Positions 4,762-7,966 of a stretch of 7,966 bases of DNA are shown piece by piece. The notes below the pieces were generated by a model that was not told the DNA's origin, ran no database searches, and worked only from the letters and a program-made list of their open reading frames with translations. Made by a program: the position numbers and the translations under genes. Every line of letters begins with the position of its first letter. Positions within the stretch are counted from its first letter, which is position 1. Origin of the DNA: Pseudomonadota bacterium (GTDB lineage: Bacteria > Pseudomonadota > Alphaproteobacteria > Reyranellales > Reyranellaceae); assembly GCA_023436825.1 (NCBI GenBank), contig JAEZHS010000618.1, forward strand, positions 1 to 7,966, read 5' to 3'.

Positions 4762-6942
4762 TCAGGAGCGCCCCACTGCCGGCGGCACCGTCCTGAACGG
4801 CCCGTTCAGGCGGTCGCGATAGACGACGACGCCTTCCATGATGCGCTGCACATAGTTGCGCGTCTCGCGGAAGGGGATCATCTCGATCCAGTCGACCATG
4901 TCGATCTTGCCGTTGCGCGGATCGCCCAGGGTGTCGAGCCAGCGTGCCACGCGGTTGGGGCCGGCATTGTAGGCGGCCAGCGCCAGCTCATAGGAGCCGC
5001 CGAAGCGGCCCAGCATCTCCGACAGGTACTGGCTGCCGAGCTGCACGTTGTAGGCAGGGTCGCGCGTGAGCTTGTCCTGGATGAAGGGCACGCCCAGCCG
5101 TCCGGCGACGTCGCGCGCCGTGCCCGGCAGGAGCTGCATCAGCCCGAGCGCGCCGGACGAGGAGACCGCGGCGGCGTTGAACGAGCTCTCCTGGCGCGTC
5201 ACGGCAAGCGCCAGCGCCCGCTCGATCGCGCCCGTCGAGCCGAGATCGACGACAGGGAAGGCGGCGTCGAACAGCACCACGCCGCTTTCGGCGCCGCGGC
5301 GCGCGACGGTCAGCGCCACATCGGGACGCTTCAGCTCGACGGCGAGCTGGCCCAGCAGTGCGACCTCGCCCGGCGCGGTCACCATGCGCGCCAGCCGCAG
5401 CAGGAACGGCCGCGTGCGCTCATAGTCGCCGGCCTGGCCGAGATAGCGCGCCATCGTCACCAGCTCGCGGCCGCCGAGCGACTGGCGGTCGGCGTCGGAG
5501 GCGACCGGATCGGGCGGCAGTCGCGCCGCCGCGCGCGGCAGCTTGCGGGCGGCGAGCTGGCCATAGAAGGTCTGGCCGTACGACGAGGCGCGGCTGTACC
5601 AGTCGTTGGCCTCCTTGGCGCGGCCGGCGGTTTCGTGGGTGCGGCCCAGCCAATAGGCGGCGCGGCTCTTGGAGATGTCCGTCGTGACGCCGTCATGCAG
5701 CGTCTGGAAATGCTTCTGGGCCTCGCCGGTCTTCTTCAGATGGCGAAGCGCGATCCAGCCGGCCAGGAATTCCGCTTCGGCGAAGGAGACGCCCCTGGTC
5801 AGCCCGTGCGGCACCACGATGGCGTAGGCCTCCGCCGCCTTCCCGGCGGCCAGAAGATCGCGCGCGACCTGGTTGCGCTCGTTCCACCACGCATCGTTCG
5901 GGTTGGCGACGGGCTTGGCCAGCAGCGCTCTCGCATCGTCGAGATTGCCGGTGCGGCGCATCCACTGCGCGCGCTCGAGCTTGATCTCGGGTGCGTCGAG
6001 CTTGGCCGGCGCCACGCCGCGCAGCACGGTCACCGCGTCGGCCGCTTTCGTCGCCATCGCCAGCCGCGCATTGGCGAGTGGCTGGTAGTCGGGCGGCAAC
6101 TTGGCCAGAAGCTCGCGCGCGACCTGCGGCTTGCCTTCGAGCATCAGGCGGTCGAAGCGGGCGATGTGGTCCTCGCCGCTCAGCAGGTGGCCGTAGCGGT
6201 TCAAGAACTCGTTCTCGTCGGCATTGCGGAAGGTGGCGCCGCGCCAGCTCTCGCTCGCGAACTTCTTGAGATCGTTGGGGCTCGCCGCCTGGGCCGCCTC
6301 CATGCGGCGCATGTGGCCGGTGCTGGTGAGCGGCGGAAAGGCGGTGAAGTAGCGGAAGACCTCCCGCGGCGACGTCTCCGGCAGGATCCTGTCCTCGGCC
6401 TGCCGGCGCAGCACCTCGGGCTCGGGCCAGTCGGGGCTCTCGCGCAGGAAGCGCCAGGTCGCGGCGAACGTGGCCTCGCCCTTGGGCCCGACGCGCAGGA
6501 TGCTCCACTCGACATAGCGGTCGAGCAGGGTGTGGCGGAAGTTTGCAACGGCGGCGCGGGCGTCGGCCCAACGGCCTTCGTCGACGGCCATGATGGCGCC
6601 GGCCAGCGACGCGGCCTCAGCCGGGCTCAACGGCTTGGCCGAGCCGCTCAATGCCTGGGCGGTTTCGCTGGGCGCCGGTGGTGGGATGATGCCTGTGCCT
6701 TCGCTGATCGGCTGGGCAGACGCAGCCGGGGGCACCGCAGGCTTCGGCGTCGGCGCCGGCGTTGCTGCCGACCCGCCGTTGGGAACGCGGCGGACGCCGG
6801 TGTCGGGCGTGCCGCTGGCGGGCCCGGACGATGGATCGCTGCTCGTCCCGCGCAGAATCGTGACGCTGCCCTGTTGGGCATGGACGGATTGCGCCGCGGT
6901 CAACGCCGCGAGCACGAGGAGGGGGTAGAGAGGGCTTTTCAC
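4762..6942 (-). CDS. slt: Soluble lytic murein transglycosylase (Slt70-like)
   Basis: A 726-residue exported enzyme that cleaves the MurNAc-GlcNAc bond of peptidoglycan to a 1,6-anhydro product. Residues 1-22 form a signal peptide with a likely cut after VHA. A Pro/Ala/Ser/Gly-rich linker follows (about 32-100). An alpha-helical superhelix (about 105-560) contains TPR-like pairs such as AAYWLGRTHETAGRAKEANDW (start about 428). The C-terminal lysozyme-like domain runs from about 570 to 700. The catalytic glutamate is E585 in VTRQESSFN, followed by GALGLMQL (597-604), AAYNAGPNR (656-664) and RETRNYVQ (692-699). Only a GTG at 6942 gives the full signal peptide: a TGA stop lies upstream in frame and the next Met is residue 118. 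No Shine-Dalgarno is visible. It converges on vapC and is divergent from dapA. Confidence 0.93.
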   Translation of the reverse strand: MKSPLYPLLVLAALTAAQSVHAQQGSVTILRGTSSDPSSGPASGTPDTGVRRVPNGGSAATPAPTPKPAVPPAASAQPISEGTGIIPPPAPSETAQALSGSAKPLSPAEAASLAGAIMAVDEGRWADARAAVANFRHTLLDRYVEWSILRVGPKGEATFAATWRFLRESPDWPEPEVLRRQAEDRILPETSPREVFRYFTAFPPLTSTGHMRRMEAAQAASPNDLKKFASESWRGATFRNADENEFLNRYGHLLSGEDHIARFDRLMLEGKPQVARELLAKLPPDYQPLANARLAMATKAADAVTVLRGVAPAKLDAPEIKLERAQWMRRTGNLDDARALLAKPVANPNDAWWNERNQVARDLLAAGKAAEAYAIVVPHGLTRGVSFAEAEFLAGWIALRHLKKTGEAQKHFQTLHDGVTTDISKSRAAYWLGRTHETAGRAKEANDWYSRASSYGQTFYGQLAARKLPRAAARLPPDPVASDADRQSLGGRELVTMARYLGQAGDYERTRPFLLRLARMVTAPGEVALLGQLAVELKRPDVALTVARRGAESGVVLFDAAFPVVDLGSTGAIERALALAVTRQESSFNAAAVSSSGALGLMQLLPGTARDVAGRLGVPFIQDKLTRDPAYNVQLGSQYLSEMLGRFGGSYELALAAYNAGPNRVARWLDTLGDPRNGKIDMVDWIEMIPFRETRNYVQRIMEGVVVYRDRLNGPFRTVPPAVGRS
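4792..4810. repeat. Nine-base inverted repeat inside the 3' end of slt
   Basis: CCTGAACGG (4792-4800) and CCGTTCAGG (4802-4810) are perfect reverse complements around one base. It lies inside the last codons of the transglycosylase gene, about 40 bases past the vapC stop. It could slow or end transcription coming from vapC, but no T-tract follows, so a terminator is not claimed. Confidence 0.4.
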
Positions 6943-6949
6943 GCTAGGA

Positions 6950-6978
6950 ATCGTATGCAGGCAGATGCGGCATCACAA
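6950..6978 (-). promoter_or_regulatory. slt: Candidate promoter of the transglycosylase gene
   Basis: On the minus strand TTGTGA (6978-6973) and TACGAT (6955-6950) are 17 bases apart, each matching four of six consensus positions. Only seven bases separate the -10 from the GTG start at 6942, so the transcript would begin at or beside the start codon. This agrees with the absence of a Shine-Dalgarno sequence. Confidence 0.4.
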
Positions 6979-6994
6979 TGGCAAGTTGCTCACC

Positions 6995-7023
6995 TTGCCG
7001 GGACAGGGCGTGAAGCCTAAACT
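6995..7023 (+). promoter_or_regulatory. dapA: Candidate promoter of dapA
   Basis: TTGCCG (6995-7000) and TAAACT (7018-7023) have a 17-base spacer, each with four of six consensus matches. The start would fall near 7030, leaving a leader of about 27 bases. No riboswitch-like structure fits in so short a leader, so lysine-riboswitch control is not supported here. Confidence 0.4.
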
Positions 7024-7042
7024 GGCCGATCCAAGAAGAATT

Positions 7043-7050
7043 GGAAGGGG
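7043..7050 (+). promoter_or_regulatory. dapA: Ribosome binding site of dapA
   Basis: The purine run GGAAGGGG ends six bases before the ATG at 7057 and confirms that start, which also matches the usual family N-terminus. Confidence 0.65.
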
Positions 7051-7056
7051 AAAGCC

Positions 7057-7935
7057 ATGTTCACCGGGTCGCTCGTTGCGCTGATCACGCCGTTCAAGAA
7101 CGGTTCGGTCGACGAGAAAGGCTTCGAGAAGTTCGTGGCCTGGCAGATCAAGGAAGGCACCGACGGGCTGGTCCCGTGCGGCACCACCGGCGAATCGCCC
7201 ACGCTTTCCTACGACGAGCACAAGCGGGTGATCGACATCTGCATCGCCACGGCCAAGGGCAGCGGCGTGCCGGTCATCGCCGGCACCGGCTCGAACTCGA
7301 CCGACGAGGCGATCGAGCTCACCCGGCACGCCAAGAAGGCCGGCGCCGACGCCGCCATGCTGGTCGTGCCCTACTACAACAAGCCGACGCAGGAAGGGCT
7401 GTTCCAGCACTTCAAGGCGGTGGCCGAAGCGGTCGACATCCCGATCCTGCTCTACAACGTCCCGCCGCGCACCGGCGGCGACATGCAGGTCGACACCGTC
7501 GTGCGGCTGTCGCAGGTCAAGAACATCATCGGCATCAAGGATGCGAGCTACGACATGGCGCGCCCGACCCTGACCAAGCTCAGGGCCAAGAAGGGCTTCC
7601 TTCAGCTCTCGGGCGAGGATGCGAGCGCCGTCGGCTTCCTGGCGCAGGGCGGCGACGGCTGCATCTCGGTCACCGCCAACGTGGCGCCACGCCTCTGCGG
7701 CGACATGCACGATGCCTGGAAGAAGCGCGACCTCGACAAGGTGTTCGAGCTGCAGGATCGCCTGATGCCGCTGCACAAGGCACTGTTCGTCGAGACCAGC
7801 CCGGCGCCGGTCAAGTACGCCTGCGAGCTCATCGGTCAGGCCAGCGCCAAGCTGCGCCTGCCGCTGGTCGAATGCACGGAGCCGACCAAGAAGCAGGTGC
7901 ACGACGCCATGGTGCATGCGGGGCTTATCAATTAG
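7057..7935 (+). CDS. dapA: 4-hydroxy-tetrahydrodipicolinate synthase
   Basis: A 292-residue (beta/alpha)8 aldolase of the DapA family. It condenses pyruvate with L-aspartate semialdehyde in the first committed step to diaminopimelate and lysine. The N-terminus FTGSLVALITPF is typical. T43-T44 lie in GTTGES (42-47), Y107 in PYYNKPTQEG, Y133 and R138 in LLYNVPPRTG, and the Schiff-base lysine is K161 in IIGIKDA. These are the same positions as in the well-studied enterobacterial enzyme, and the catalytic set T44/Y107/Y133 is complete. R138, which binds the aspartate-semialdehyde carboxylate, favours true DapA over N-acetylneuraminate lyase or KDG aldolase relatives. Length is standard and the gene is complete, ending in TAG. 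It is transcribed away from the transglycosylase gene. The remaining 31 bases of the window show no start of a further gene. Confidence 0.96.
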   Translation: MFTGSLVALITPFKNGSVDEKGFEKFVAWQIKEGTDGLVPCGTTGESPTLSYDEHKRVIDICIATAKGSGVPVIAGTGSNSTDEAIELTRHAKKAGADAAMLVVPYYNKPTQEGLFQHFKAVAEAVDIPILLYNVPPRTGGDMQVDTVVRLSQVKNIIGIKDASYDMARPTLTKLRAKKGFLQLSGEDASAVGFLAQGGDGCISVTANVAPRLCGDMHDAWKKRDLDKVFELQDRLMPLHKALFVETSPAPVKYACELIGQASAKLRLPLVECTEPTKKQVHDAMVHAGLIN

Positions 7936-7966
7936 GTAAGACGCCGTCACGAACGCGCTGTCATCC

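Noticed and set aside
4117..7020. Plus-strand open frame of 967 codons opposite vapBC and slt
   Set aside because: It covers vapB and vapC in the wrong frame and then runs antisense to slt, which has a signal peptide, all catalytic motifs and full family length. The translation is Arg/Gly/His/Ala-rich without any recognisable domain, as expected from GC-rich antisense frames.
6973..7950. Minus-strand open frame of 325 codons opposite dapA
   Set aside because: dapA on the plus strand is complete with all catalytic residues and a clear ribosome site; the antisense frame shows no family features.
7936..7966. Possible start of a gene after dapA
   Set aside because: The final 31 bases hold no start codon with a ribosome site and no recognisable structure; too short to interpret.

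Overview
The window is a densely packed, high-GC bacterial chromosome segment. The protein families point to an alphaproteobacterium: a secreted Slt-type transglycosylase divergent from dapA, and a membrane-anchored class III cyclase of a rhizobial/rhodospirillal style. The genus cannot be fixed from sequence reading alone. Eight or nine protein genes fill almost all of it. No gap exceeds about 115 bases, and I see no tRNA, rRNA, CRISPR array, transposase or phage gene.

Layout. (1) Bases 37-2740, minus strand, hold a three-gene unit: a type II haloacid dehalogenase, then a fold-type II PLP enzyme of the threonine dehydratase/serine racemase family, then a four-helix membrane adenylate/guanylate cyclase. 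The junctions overlap by 1 and 4 bases, so the genes are almost certainly cotranscribed and translationally coupled. A strong hairpin sits just past the last stop codon. (2) A 39-base divergent gap leads to plus-strand genes at 2780-4077: a YdhR-like small dimeric alpha/beta-barrel protein and an aldo/keto reductase, 14 bases apart. (3) A VapBC toxin-antitoxin pair follows at 4124-4753. It has its own promoter, whose -35 box overlaps the stop codon of the reductase, and a perfect 13-base inverted repeat that covers both the -10 box and the antitoxin Shine-Dalgarno sequence. This is the clearest regulatory structure in the window. (4) A large soluble lytic transglycosylase runs on the minus strand at 4762-6942 and converges on vapC with 8 bases between the stops. 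(5) dapA (4-hydroxy-tetrahydrodipicolinate synthase) is divergent from it at 7057-7935.

How the parts relate. dapA supplies diaminopimelate for peptidoglycan, and the transglycosylase cuts peptidoglycan, so the right-hand third is a cell-wall neighbourhood. The VapBC pair looks like an insertion into an otherwise metabolic region: it is less GC-biased and fully self-regulated. The left operon puts a dehalogenase and a PLP lyase together with a cyclic-nucleotide signalling enzyme. That combination is unusual, but I cannot assign it a proven common pathway. I do not see convincing evidence for a wholly new system. The best candidates for a second look are the VapBC control region, the left operon, and two start codons that may be leaderless.
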